Below, in pieces: positions 36,248 to 44,561 of a DNA stretch of 64,000 nucleotides (its first letter is position 1; each line of letters opens with the position of its first letter). Source of the DNA: Bacillota bacterium (GTDB taxonomy: Bacteria; Bacillota; Clostridia; UBA1381); assembly GCA_029007725.1 (NCBI GenBank), contig JAQXIJ010000059.1:1-64000 (forward strand), written 5' to 3'. The notes below the pieces were generated by a model. It made no database searches. It had not been told where the DNA came from and worked only from the letters and a program-made list of their open reading frames with translations. Both the position numbers and the translations under genes were made by a program.

Positions 36248-38137
36248 GTGGCAATAACTAAAATGGTGGCAGTGACAATTGCCGGAAAAGTCGAAGAATT
36301 TGAAAATGTTGTTGACAAATATGTCTATAACCGGAGTATTCACCTTGAAAATGCAATGTCGGTTTTAGGTGATTATAAAAGACTTTCGGTTTTTGACGAA
36401 AGCACACAGTATGATGACGTGGTTAAAACAGCTGAGGATATTTTGAAACTGGCAAATATTCCTCTTGAAATAGACAAAAATTCCAATAACAACATCTCAA
36501 TTCATCAGATGAAAGAGGAGCTTGAGAGTATATCTTCTCAGGTCGCGGCAGAAAAGGAAAAACGCGATGAACTGATGCAACGCAGAGTTTCTAATGATGA
36601 GGCTATAGGAAAGCTTGCCCTTATGAAAAGCATTGATGATGATGTTTCAAAGGTGTTTAAAATGGAGTACATCAAAGCCAGATTCGGGCACATTCCACGC
36701 GGCGGCTACAAGATGCTGAACACATACTTAAATGAGCTTGAATGTGTATTCGTCGAAACCTTTTCAGATGAAAACGATGTCTGGGGCTTTTATTTTGCAC
36801 CGGCGTCACGAATACAAAAGGTTGATGAAATTTTCACTTCGCTCTACTTTGAAAGAATAACCATTCCGGGCGATGTAGACGGAAATCCGCAGGAAATGCA
36901 GGCTGAACTGATACTGAACAACAAGGAAATAACCAAACAGATTGATGAGCTTGCACAGCAGACAAAAAAGTTGCTTTCCGATTCGAAGGAAAAGCTTATA
37001 CAGATATACTCGGTTGCGCGTAAAAGACAGCAATTTGCTGATGTGCGCAGCAGTGCGGCTCATTCAAAGGATTTCTTCTATATAGTAGGCTGGATGTCCG
37101 AAAAGGACGCAAAGGCGTTGCAAAAACAAGTCGATGCGGATAATAGCATTGTTCTTTTCTACACCGAAAGCGCGGAAAATATGAAAAATATCATAACTCC
37201 GCCGACAAAGCTTAAAAACAATCCGATTTTTAGACCGTTTGAGTTCTTCGTCAAGATGTACGGTATGCCCGGATATACCGAATTTGACCCGACACCGCTT
37301 CTTGCTATAACATATATACTATTTTTCGGAATGATGTTTGGTGATGTGGGTCAAAGCGCAGTGCTGGCGATACTCGGATTTTTAGTATATAAATTTAAAA
37401 AGATTGACCTTGCGAACATAATAGGTGTCTGCGGACTTTCGGGAATCATATTCGGATTTCTGTACGGAAGTATTTTCGGACGAGAGGATATAATTAAAGG
37501 TGTTCTGACGCCTATGGACAATATTCAAACTATGCTTATAGGAACAATCGCCATAGGTATTGTAATAATTATCATAGGAATGTGTTTGAATGTGCGTAAC
37601 TGCTTTGATAAAAAAGATTACGGCGAAATGATTTTCGGTCATAACGGAATCGCCGGAATAATTTTCTACGTAAGCGTAATTTTGTTTGCACTGAGCAAGT
37701 TGACCGGTTTTATAAAGCTTTCGGTAATGCCTATGATAGTTCTTATGGTAATATCACTGCTGATGATATTTATGAGCGAACCGCTTTCAAATCTTGTAAA
37801 CGGCAAAAAAGATTGGATGCCAAAGGGCGGAATGTTCTATGTCCAGAGTTTTTTTGAACTGTTTGAAGTACTTCTGAGCTATTTTTCAAACACAATATCA
37901 TTCCTGCGTATAGGTGCTTTTGCAATAGTGCACGTTGGCATGATGATGGCGGTTGAACTTCTTGCGCAGGGCGGACCTTTAAAGGTTATTATAGTTTCAA
38001 TTATCGGTAATATTCTTGTTATGGTAATGGAAGGTTTGGTTGTAGGAATACAGGTTCTGAGACTTGAATATTACGAAATGTTTTCACGTTACTTTACCGG
38101 AAATGGCAAGCCATTCCGTTCACTCAAGATTAAATGA
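36248..38137 (+). CDS. ntpI: V-type ATPase subunit I (a subunit)
   Basis: Subunit I forms the static half of the ion channel. In this 629-residue protein the first half (to about 340) is a soluble stalk-like region with coiled coils. The second half has seven or eight membrane spans starting near FDPTPLLAITYILFFGMMFGDVGQ (355-378). SNTISFLRIGAFAIVHVGMM near 553 carries the essential arginine. Start is GTG 36248, six bases after AGGAGG. Confidence 0.95.
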   Translation: MAITKMVAVTIAGKVEEFENVVDKYVYNRSIHLENAMSVLGDYKRLSVFDESTQYDDVVKTAEDILKLANIPLEIDKNSNNNISIHQMKEELESISSQVAAEKEKRDELMQRRVSNDEAIGKLALMKSIDDDVSKVFKMEYIKARFGHIPRGGYKMLNTYLNELECVFVETFSDENDVWGFYFAPASRIQKVDEIFTSLYFERITIPGDVDGNPQEMQAELILNNKEITKQIDELAQQTKKLLSDSKEKLIQIYSVARKRQQFADVRSSAAHSKDFFYIVGWMSEKDAKALQKQVDADNSIVLFYTESAENMKNIITPPTKLKNNPIFRPFEFFVKMYGMPGYTEFDPTPLLAITYILFFGMMFGDVGQSAVLAILGFLVYKFKKIDLANIIGVCGLSGIIFGFLYGSIFGREDIIKGVLTPMDNIQTMLIGTIAIGIVIIIIGMCLNVRNCFDKKDYGEMIFGHNGIAGIIFYVSVILFALSKLTGFIKLSVMPMIVLMVISLLMIFMSEPLSNLVNGKKDWMPKGGMFYVQSFFELFEVLLSYFSNTISFLRIGAFAIVHVGMMMAVELLAQGGPLKVIIVSIIGNILVMVMEGLVVGIQVLRLEYYEMFSRYFTGNGKPFRSLKIK

Positions 38138-38158
38138 ATTTTTTTGGAGGTATTAAAA

Positions 38159-38581
38159 ATGATGTTAAAGGTATTATTAATTTTGGCTGTAGCTTCTGTA
38201 GTTATTCCGTTTGCCGCTTTTAGGGCAACCGGTTCTAAAAAAGGCAAGGAATGTCTTTTGATGAATGTAATTTCATTCTTCAGTATTTTGGCGGTAGGCG
38301 TTATGTATTCCATAGGCTGTGCAGTTCCGGCATTTGCCGAGGCTGCTTCGGGCAGTGCGGGACTTTCTGTCGGAGAAGGTCTTAAGTTTATAGGCGCGGC
38401 ACTTTCAACAGGTCTTTCAGGCATTGGCGGCGGTATCGCGGTGTCATCATCAGCAGCTGCAGCTATCGGAGCAATGAGCGAAAACGAAAAGATTATGGGT
38501 AAGACATTAATTTTCGTTGCACTGGCAGAAGGTATAGCACTTTATGGTTTGGTAATTTCTATCATGATTATTAGCCAGTAA
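38159..38581 (+). CDS. ntpK: V-type ATPase subunit K (proteolipid, c ring)
   Basis: This 140-residue membrane protein forms the rotor ring. The C-terminal hairpin (about 74-140) is the canonical proteolipid pair of helices: GLKFIGAALSTGLSGIGGG and FVALAEGIALYGLVISIM, with the ion-binding carboxylate E124. The N-terminal part has two hydrophobic stretches (about 1-20 and 34-62) without the glycine-rich pattern. Only one carboxylate hairpin is therefore present, unlike the duplicated 16-kDa type. ATG 38159 follows GGAGG by eight bases. Coupling ion (H+ or Na+) cannot be decided. Confidence 0.88.
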   Translation: MMLKVLLILAVASVVIPFAAFRATGSKKGKECLLMNVISFFSILAVGVMYSIGCAVPAFAEAASGSAGLSVGEGLKFIGAALSTGLSGIGGGIAVSSSAAAAIGAMSENEKIMGKTLIFVALAEGIALYGLVISIMIISQ

Positions 38582-38596
38582 AAATAAGGTGATATA

Positions 38597-38905
38597 ATGA
38601 AAATGTATTTAATAAGTGACAATATTGATACACTTATCGGCATGCGTCTTGCCGGTATTGACGGTGTAGTTGTGCACGAAAAGGAGCTGTTGGAAGACAC
38701 GGTTAACAAAATTGTTGCGGATAAGGATGTAGGAATACTGATGTTTACCGAAAAAGCTGCCGGACTCAGTAAGGAGTTTGTGAGCAACTTGAAAATCACG
38801 CTTCATCAGCCGCTTATAGTGGAGATTCCGGACAGACACGGCAGCCGTGATATTGCAGACAGCATAAACAACTTAGTTCATGAATCAATAGGGCTAAAGC
38901 TATAG
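38597..38905 (+). CDS. ntpF: V-type ATPase subunit F
   Basis: A 102-residue central-stalk protein with the Rossmann-like N-terminus YLISDNIDTLIGMRLAGIDG. GILMFTEKAAGLS and LIVEIPDRHG follow, the usual subunit F pattern. It lies between K and E in the operon, 15 bp after K. Confidence 0.9.
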   Translation: MKMYLISDNIDTLIGMRLAGIDGVVVHEKELLEDTVNKIVADKDVGILMFTEKAAGLSKEFVSNLKITLHQPLIVEIPDRHGSRDIADSINNLVHESIGLKL

Positions 38906-38918
38906 CGGAGGTGCAGTT

Positions 38919-39497
38919 ATGGATGCAAATATGGAACAAAGCTTCAATAAATTCAAAAGCCTTGTGCTTGACGATGCACAGAAACAGAGAGAAGAAATTT
39001 TTTCTGATATAGAACAGACTAAAAAGGAAGAACTTGAGCAGAAGCATAATGAATTTCTCGGAGAGGCATACAAGACCATTCAGGATAATATTTCAAAAAT
39101 ACAAAAAGCAAATAAGGAAAAGATTTTGCAAAGCGAGCTCAGCGCAAAAAAAGAGCTTATACTCTACCGTGAGCAGCTTGTCGAAAAAATTTTCAATGAT
39201 GTAAAAGAAAAACTTTTGGAATATATGAATACTCCTGAATATGCACAATGGTTGAACATGAAAATTAAATCAGCGCTTGATGAAAGCGGCGACGGAGACA
39301 AAATTGTGTATCTCAGAAGCGCCGATGAGGATAGGGTTGAAAAATGCGGAGCCGAGATAAAAACGGCTGAGCTGTTCGGCGGCGTTAAGGTTTCAAACGA
39401 AACGCGCGGAATTATAATTAATTATTCGATTGAAGAACTGCTGGAAGAGCAAAAGAATGATTTTCTTAAAAACAGCGGACTTACCATTGAAATTTGA
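38919..39497 (+). CDS. ntpE: V-type ATPase subunit E
   Basis: A 192-residue peripheral-stalk subunit. The first 110 residues are coiled coil (QREEIFSDIEQTKKEELEQK). The C-terminal globular domain ends with GGVKVSNETRGIIINYSIEELL, which matches the subunit E family. It probably pairs with the G/H-like coil encoded at the start of the operon. Confidence 0.88.
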   Translation: MDANMEQSFNKFKSLVLDDAQKQREEIFSDIEQTKKEELEQKHNEFLGEAYKTIQDNISKIQKANKEKILQSELSAKKELILYREQLVEKIFNDVKEKLLEYMNTPEYAQWLNMKIKSALDESGDGDKIVYLRSADEDRVEKCGAEIKTAELFGGVKVSNETRGIIINYSIEELLEEQKNDFLKNSGLTIEI

Positions 39498-39507
39498 GGT
39501 GAGATAG

Positions 39508-41277
39508 ATGGAAGAGAGAAAAGGTGTTATTTACGGCATAAACGGTCCTGTTGTGCGGTCAAAAGGTTCCAATGCGTTTGAAATGCAGGAAATGGTGTAT
39601 GTCGGAAATGAACAGCTTATAGGTGAGGTTATCGGCGTAACGGAGGATGCGACAGTTATACAGGTATATGAGGAAACAACGGGACTGAAGCTTGGCGAGC
39701 CGGTTATCGGCACTGGCAGTCCGATTTGTGTTACTCTTGCACCGGGCATTTTGTCAAATATTTTTGACGGAATACAGCGTCCGCTTCGTGATATTCGCGA
39801 CAAATTCGGCGCATTTATCGGAAGAGGAGTGGATGTTGATGCTCTTGAAACCGATAAGCTGTGGCAAGTTACGATGAAGGTAAAACTCGGTGATAAGCTC
39901 AAGCCGGCAGACATCATTGCCGAAACCCCCGAAACTGATCTTATTATGCATAAAGTTATGCTTCCGCCCTATGTAAGCGGCGAGGTAACCTGGGTTGCTC
40001 CGGACGGCAAATATACAATTTGCGATACGATAATGAAAATTAAAACATCTGACGGTGAAAAAGAAATTTCTATGATGCAAAAATGGCCTATCAAAAAAGA
40101 AAGACCGTATAAACAACGGTATCCTATTTCAAAACCGCTGATTACCGGTCAGAGAATTATGGATACAATGTATCCACTGGCAAAGGGCGGAGCTGCGGCA
40201 ATTCCTGGTGGATTCGGAACCGGAAAAACAATGAACCAGCACCAGATTGCAAAGTGGTGCGATGCGGATATAATTGTATATATAGGCTGCGGTGAGCGCG
40301 GTAACGAGATGACACAGGTACTTGAAGAGTTTTCGGAACTTATTGACCCAAAGTCGCAAAAACCTCTGCTTGCAAGAACAGTACTTATAGCAAATACTTC
40401 AAATATGCCGGTTGCGGCGCGTGAAGCAAGCATATACACCGGCGTTACACTCGCGGAGTATTATCGCGATATGGGTTATCATGTAGCGCTGATGGCGGAC
40501 TCGACATCACGGTGGGCCGAGGCGCTTCGTGAAATTTCTGGACGACTTGAAGAAATGCCCGCCGAAGAAGGCTTTCCTGCATATCTTGCTTCAAGACTTT
40601 CGGCTTTTTATGAAAGAGCAGGCTATGTTCAAAACCTTAATGGAACAGAAGGCTCGGTTACGCTTATAGGTGCAGTTTCGCCACAGGGAGGTGACTTTTC
40701 GGAGCCTGTAACGCAGAATACAAAGCGCTTTATTAGAACGTTCTGGGCACTTGATAAATCTCTCGCATATGCACGACACTATCCCGCAATCAACTGGCTT
40801 AACAGCTATTCGGAATACGTTATAGACCTTGAGGACTGGTATTCTGAAAACGTCTCTGCCGATTTTGCAAAAAGCAGATCAAAAATACTTTCTATTTTGC
40901 AGGAAGAAGCCAACCTGATGGAGATAGTAAAGCTGATCGGAAGTGATGTTCTTCCAGAAAGCCAGAAAGCTACTCTTGAAGTTGCAAAGGTAATCAGACA
41001 GGGTTTTTTGCAGCAGAATGCATTTCACAAAGAGGATACATATGTTCCTCTTGAAAAACAGTATAATATGATGACGCTTATTTTGCATCTGAATGACAAA
41101 ATGCGCGAACTGGTAGACAGAAATATTCCTGTTTCCCTCATGCACGAAAGCGGGATTATTGATGAAATCATCAGAATGAAGTACACAATTCCAAATGATG
41201 ATTTGTCACAGTTTGTAATTTTGCGCACAAAGATTGATGATGCATTCAATAAAATTATCGATAAATATAACGGTTAA
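39508..41277 (+). CDS. ntpA: V-type ATPase catalytic subunit A
   Basis: The 589-residue catalytic subunit hydrolyses or makes ATP. Walker A GGFGTGKT is at 234-241, followed by [20 protein letters not shown] and the [27 protein letters not shown] block (ATP site and arginine). The N-terminal beta domain and the non-homologous insertion (about 115-190) typical of A subunits are present. No inteins or truncations are seen. Confidence 0.98.
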   Translation: MEERKGVIYGINGPVVRSKGSNAFEMQEMVYVGNEQLIGEVIGVTEDATVIQVYEETTGLKLGEPVIGTGSPICVTLAPGILSNIFDGIQRPLRDIRDKFGAFIGRGVDVDALETDKLWQVTMKVKLGDKLKPADIIAETPETDLIMHKVMLPPYVSGEVTWVAPDGKYTICDTIMKIKTSDGEKEISMMQKWPIKKERPYKQRYPISKPLITGQRIMDTMYPLAKGGAAAIPGGFGTGKTMNQHQIAKWCDADIIVYIGCGERGNEMTQVLEEFSELIDPKSQKPLLARTVLIANTSNMPVAAREASIYTGVTLAEYYRDMGYHVALMADSTSRWAEALREISGRLEEMPAEEGFPAYLASRLSAFYERAGYVQNLNGTEGSVTLIGAVSPQGGDFSEPVTQNTKRFIRTFWALDKSLAYARHYPAINWLNSYSEYVIDLEDWYSENVSADFAKSRSKILSILQEEANLMEIVKLIGSDVLPESQKATLEVAKVIRQGFLQQNAFHKEDTYVPLEKQYNMMTLILHLNDKMRELVDRNIPVSLMHESGIIDEIIRMKYTIPNDDLSQFVILRTKIDDAFNKIIDKYNG

Positions 41278-41289
41278 AGGAGGATAATT

Positions 41290-42681
41290 ATGGCAGTAGA
41301 ATATGTTGGACTAAATAATATCCAGGGCCCTTTGGCTGTAATCGACGGAATAAGCGGCGCATCATATGAGGAAATGGTAACGGTAACGCTTGACGACGGC
41401 ACAAAGCGCATAGGCAGAATAATAGAAATGCTCGGCAGCAAAGCCGTAATACAAGTATTTGAAGGAACATCAGGACTTTCTCTTGAAAATACGCGTACAA
41501 GACTTTCAGGTGAGCCGATGCGTATTTCACTTTCAAAGGAAATGCTTGGCAGAACCTTCGACGGAGTCGGAAGACCTATAGACGGCCTTGGAGAGTACTT
41601 TGCCGATGAGATAAGGGATGTAAACGGTATGCCGATAAATCCGGTTTCACGTGTTTATCCGAACAACTTTATTCAAACCGGCATTTCTTCAATCGATTGC
41701 CTTGCAACGCTTATCCGCGGCCAAAAGCTTCCTATATTTTCCGGGGACGGTATGCCACACGACAATCTTGCGGTTCAGATTGCAAGACAGGCCAAGGTCG
41801 TGGATTCTGAAAACGATAAAGATGGCAAATTTGCTATAGTTTTTGCCGCGATGGGAGTAAAACACGATGTTGCGAACTACTTCAAACGCTCGTTTGAAGA
41901 GAGCGGTGTTTTGAATAAGGTTGTTATGTTTTTAAATCTTTCAAATGACCCAGTTGTTGAAAGAATTATCACGCCGAGGTGTGCGCTTACAGCGGCGGAA
42001 TACCTGGCATTTAAGCACGATATGCATGTTCTGGTTATTCTGACCGATATGACAAGCTATGCTGAAGCTCTGCGTGAGGTTTCATCTGCAAAGGGCGAAA
42101 TTCCTTCACGAAAGGGATTTCCGGGGTATCTTTATTCAGACCTTGCTTCGCTGTATGAAAGAGCAGGTATCATAAAAGATGCAAAAGGATCGGTAACTCA
42201 AGTTCCGATACTGACTATGCCGAATGATGATATTACACATCCTGTACCAGATTTGACAGGATATATTACCGAGGGTCAGATAGTTCTCGGAAGAGATTTG
42301 TCACTTACCGGCGTATATCCTCCTGTTTCAATCCTGCCGTCGTTGTCACGACTTATGAAGGACGGTATCGGCGAGGGTTATACAAGAGAGGATCATCCGG
42401 CGCTTGCAAACCAGTTGTTTGCGGCATATTCAAGGGTTGAGGATGCAAAAAGCCTTGCTTCTGTTATAGGCGAGGACGAACTTTCGGATATAGATAAAAA
42501 ATATCTTGCTTTTGGAAAGGCTTTTGAAGCACAGTTCTTGAATCAGGGAATCTACGAAAACCGCAGTATTGAAGAAACTCTGGACCTTGGCTGGAAATTG
42601 CTTGGAATGCTGCCGAGAACAGAGCTTGGCCGAGTTACGGATGATATTCTTGATAAATATTACGCTCCTACGGAGGGATAG
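41290..42681 (+). CDS. ntpB: V-type ATPase regulatory subunit B
   Basis: A 463-residue non-catalytic nucleotide-site subunit. It has [30 protein letters not shown] in place of the P-loop, then [19 protein letters not shown] and the [26 protein letters not shown] block that supplies the arginine to the A site. It follows A by 12 bp. Length is standard. Confidence 0.98.
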   Translation: MAVEYVGLNNIQGPLAVIDGISGASYEEMVTVTLDDGTKRIGRIIEMLGSKAVIQVFEGTSGLSLENTRTRLSGEPMRISLSKEMLGRTFDGVGRPIDGLGEYFADEIRDVNGMPINPVSRVYPNNFIQTGISSIDCLATLIRGQKLPIFSGDGMPHDNLAVQIARQAKVVDSENDKDGKFAIVFAAMGVKHDVANYFKRSFEESGVLNKVVMFLNLSNDPVVERIITPRCALTAAEYLAFKHDMHVLVILTDMTSYAEALREVSSAKGEIPSRKGFPGYLYSDLASLYERAGIIKDAKGSVTQVPILTMPNDDITHPVPDLTGYITEGQIVLGRDLSLTGVYPPVSILPSLSRLMKDGIGEGYTREDHPALANQLFAAYSRVEDAKSLASVIGEDELSDIDKKYLAFGKAFEAQFLNQGIYENRSIEETLDLGWKLLGMLPRTELGRVTDDILDKYYAPTEG

Positions 42682-42683
42682 TT

Positions 42684-43292
42684 ATGGCAAAAACAATGGC
42701 GCCTACAAAAGGTAATCTTATGGCTGCGAAAAATACACTGAGATTATCAAAACAGGGCTATGAAATGCTTGATAAAAAAAGAAATATCCTCATACGCGAA
42801 ATGATGCAGCTCATCGAGGACGCAAAGGACGTTGAAGTGAAGATAGAAAGTACATTTAAATCGGCGTATAATGCGCTTGAATATGCCAACATTATGTCGG
42901 GCATGGATGAGGTACAAAACCTTGCACATACCAGTGTTATTGATGAAAGCGTTACGGTAAATCTCAGAAGTGTTATGGGCGTTGAGCTTCCGATTGTGTC
43001 TATCGATAAGCTGGTTGACAAGCCGATGTACAGCTTTTATTCTACTAACTCCGCACTTGATGAAGCGCTGGTTAAATTTAATGAGGTAAAAGAGCTCACA
43101 GTAAGGCTGACTGAAATAGAAAATTCAGTATATCGTTTGGCGCTTAGCATCAAAAAGACTCAGAAGCGTGCAAACGCACTTCAAAATATAACAATACCGA
43201 TGTATGAAGGTATTACAAAGGATATTCAGAATGCCCTTGAGGAAAAGGATAGAGAAGAGCACAGTCGATTGAAGCTTATTAAAAACAAATAG
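42684..43292 (+). CDS. ntpD: V-type ATPase subunit D
   Basis: A 202-residue rotor-axle protein, largely two long helices. It begins APTKGNLMAAKNTLRLSKQGYEMLDKKRNILI and ends with KKTQKRANALQNITIPMYEGITKDIQNALEEKDREE, both family hallmarks. The ATG lies two bases after the subunit B stop. It is the last gene of the cluster, giving order G/H-C-I-K-F-E-A-B-D. Confidence 0.96.
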   Translation: MAKTMAPTKGNLMAAKNTLRLSKQGYEMLDKKRNILIREMMQLIEDAKDVEVKIESTFKSAYNALEYANIMSGMDEVQNLAHTSVIDESVTVNLRSVMGVELPIVSIDKLVDKPMYSFYSTNSALDEALVKFNEVKELTVRLTEIENSVYRLALSIKKTQKRANALQNITIPMYEGITKDIQNALEEKDREEHSRLKLIKNK

Positions 43293-43298
43293 AACAAA

Positions 43299-43342
43299 TT
43301 GACATACACACTAAAAGTTAGACACTTTAGTGTGTATGTCAA
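43299..43342. repeat. 17-bp perfect inverted repeat after V-ATPase operon
   Basis: TTGACATACACACTAAA (43299-43315) and TTTAGTGTGTATGTCAA (43326-43342) are exact reverse complements around a 10-base loop. There is no T-run on either side, so it is not a standard terminator. It may still end the V-ATPase transcript or be a small mobile-element remnant. Confidence 0.7.
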
Positions 43343-43363
43343 AGTGAGAGGCTGATTTAATAT

Positions 43364-43394
43364 AAAAAAAGCGGAGCAAGCATAGCTGACTCCG
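43364..43394 (-). terminator. Terminator of tRNA-Ser
   Basis: On the minus strand CGGAG (43390-43394) pairs with CTCCG (43372-43376) across a partly paired loop, followed by seven T (43364-43370). Confidence 0.75.
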
Positions 43395-43397
43395 ACA

Positions 43398-43485
43398 TGG
43401 AGGAGAGGATGAGATTCGAACTCACGGAGGTGTTACCCTCACAACATTTCCAATGTTGCGCCTTCGACCACTCGGCCACCTCTCC
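43398..43485 (-). tRNA. tRNA-Ser (anticodon GGA)
   Basis: The minus strand forms an 88-nt type II tRNA. Acceptor GGAGAGG pairs with CCTCTCC, the anticodon stem CAACA/TGTTG encloses TTGGAAA (anticodon GGA), a long variable arm (GAGGGTAACACCTC) follows, and the T-loop is TTCGAAT. CCA is encoded (43398-43400). The discriminator base reads T (U73), whereas bacterial tRNA-Ser normally has G. Confidence 0.95.
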
Positions 43486-43500
43486 GAAAATAACTATTTC

Positions 43501-43529
43501 ATTATATCACAATTTTTTTTGTTTTGCAA
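43501..43529 (-). promoter_or_regulatory. Sigma-A promoter of tRNA-Ser
   Basis: On the minus strand TTGCAA (43524-43529) and TATAAT (43501-43506) are separated by 17 bp. Confidence 0.8.
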
Positions 43530-43560
43530 GTATTTAAACTCAATTTTTATCTCTTTCTTA

Positions 43561-43599
43561 AAAAAACCTATGCTATATTAAATATAGCATAGGTTTTTT
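43561..43599 (-). terminator. Terminator of AraC-type fuc regulator
   Basis: AAAAAACCTATGCTATATT (43561-43579) and its exact complement (43581-43599) form a long stem with T-runs in both directions. It ends the regulator gene and insulates the tRNA-Ser promoter. Confidence 0.9.
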
Positions 43600-44446
43600 A
43601 TATTAAAGGAATACGGTATGCCTTACGAAATGTATTTGGTGTTACGCCTTTTATATTTTTAAAAGTTTTAATGAAATAGCTTAAATCGTTAAAGCCTGTC
43701 GAAAGCGCAATGTCTGTTACTGGGTCATCGGTATTGATAAGACGTCGTGAAGCGCGCTCAATTCTATACGTGACAAGATAATCAATAGGAGTCTTTCCGG
43801 TTAGGCGTTTGAAATATGTGCAAAAGTATTTTGGAGAAAGTCCGGCGATTTGTGACATATCATAAAGCGTTATCGGATTCTCATAGGCCTCTCGTATGTA
43901 TTTAAGTACTATTTTCAGTTTTTGCGAAGCCTCGGATATTTCTCCGCAGCTTTCGATGTACAAGCTGTCTTTAAGAATAACGCCGTAAAAACCGCATAGC
44001 ATTGAAATAACTCTGTAGTATTTTCCGTCGTCTTTTGCTTTCATTTCATCAAAAATGCCGTCCGAAAATCTATGGAGATCATCGTTTTCCGCAGGGAAAT
44101 ATTCATTAACTTGTATCTGTCCTGATGCTGTAACCTCTGAGAAACTGCGCCCTCTGACATAAAGATTAGGAACAAACAAGCCATCATAAACAACACATTC
44201 ATATATGCAGTTTTCAGGATATGCGCCGTGAATTATTTCACTGTTAACAAAAATCAAATCACCGGTTTTTGCAGTGTATTTGCGATTATCAAGAAAAATC
44301 GTCATGCTGCCTTTTAAAACCCTGATCAATTCAATATTGTGATGCCAATGAAATGCCATTTCATATTTGGGGTGTGATTCTTCTATATGATAAAGCTCCA
44401 ACGGAAAATCATGCGTTCCGTGAACCTTAAGCTCCTGAAAACTCAT
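43598..44446 (-). CDS. AraC-family transcriptional regulator of fucose operon
   Basis: A 282-residue regulator. The N-terminal cupin (about 15-100) has FHWHHNIELIRVLKGSMTIF and the metal or ligand-type GDLIFVNSEIIHGAYP. The C-terminal double helix-turn-helix (about 185-280) has LYDMSQIAGLSPKYFCTYFKRLTGKTP and DIALSTGFNDLSYFIKTFKNIKGVTP. It is divergent from fucI. The intergenic region has repeated CAAGTATA sites, so control of the fuc/rha operon and of itself is likely. The inducer is unknown, though fucose or fuculose-phosphate are candidates. Confidence 0.92.
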   Translation of the reverse strand: MSFQELKVHGTHDFPLELYHIEESHPKYEMAFHWHHNIELIRVLKGSMTIFLDNRKYTAKTGDLIFVNSEIIHGAYPENCIYECVVYDGLFVPNLYVRGRSFSEVTASGQIQVNEYFPAENDDLHRFSDGIFDEMKAKDDGKYYRVISMLCGFYGVILKDSLYIESCGEISEASQKLKIVLKYIREAYENPITLYDMSQIAGLSPKYFCTYFKRLTGKTPIDYLVTYRIERASRRLINTDDPVTDIALSTGFNDLSYFIKTFKNIKGVTPNTFRKAYRIPLI

Positions 44447-44483
44447 ACTACAACCTCACAGTACTATTTTTATACTTTTTAAT

Positions 44484-44541
44484 ATTATACTACAAGTATA
44501 AGGCGGTTTTCAAGTATATAATTATATTATATACTTGAAAA
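44484..44541. promoter_or_regulatory. fuc control region: palindrome with three CAAGTATA elements
   Basis: TTTTCAAGTATATAAT (44507-44522) and ATTATATACTTGAAAA (44526-44541) form a perfect palindrome with a 3-bp centre. CAAGTATA occurs at 44493-44500 and 44511-44518 in direct orientation and at 44530-44537 inverted. The regulator's own promoter (minus strand TTGAAA 44508-44513, TATAAT 44484-44489, 18 bp) overlaps the left arm. A plus-strand TATAAT at 44517-44522 without a -35 could serve fucI. Binding by the adjacent AraC protein is inferred. Confidence 0.65.
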
Positions 44542-44561
44542 TAATTTAAGGAGGAATAAAA

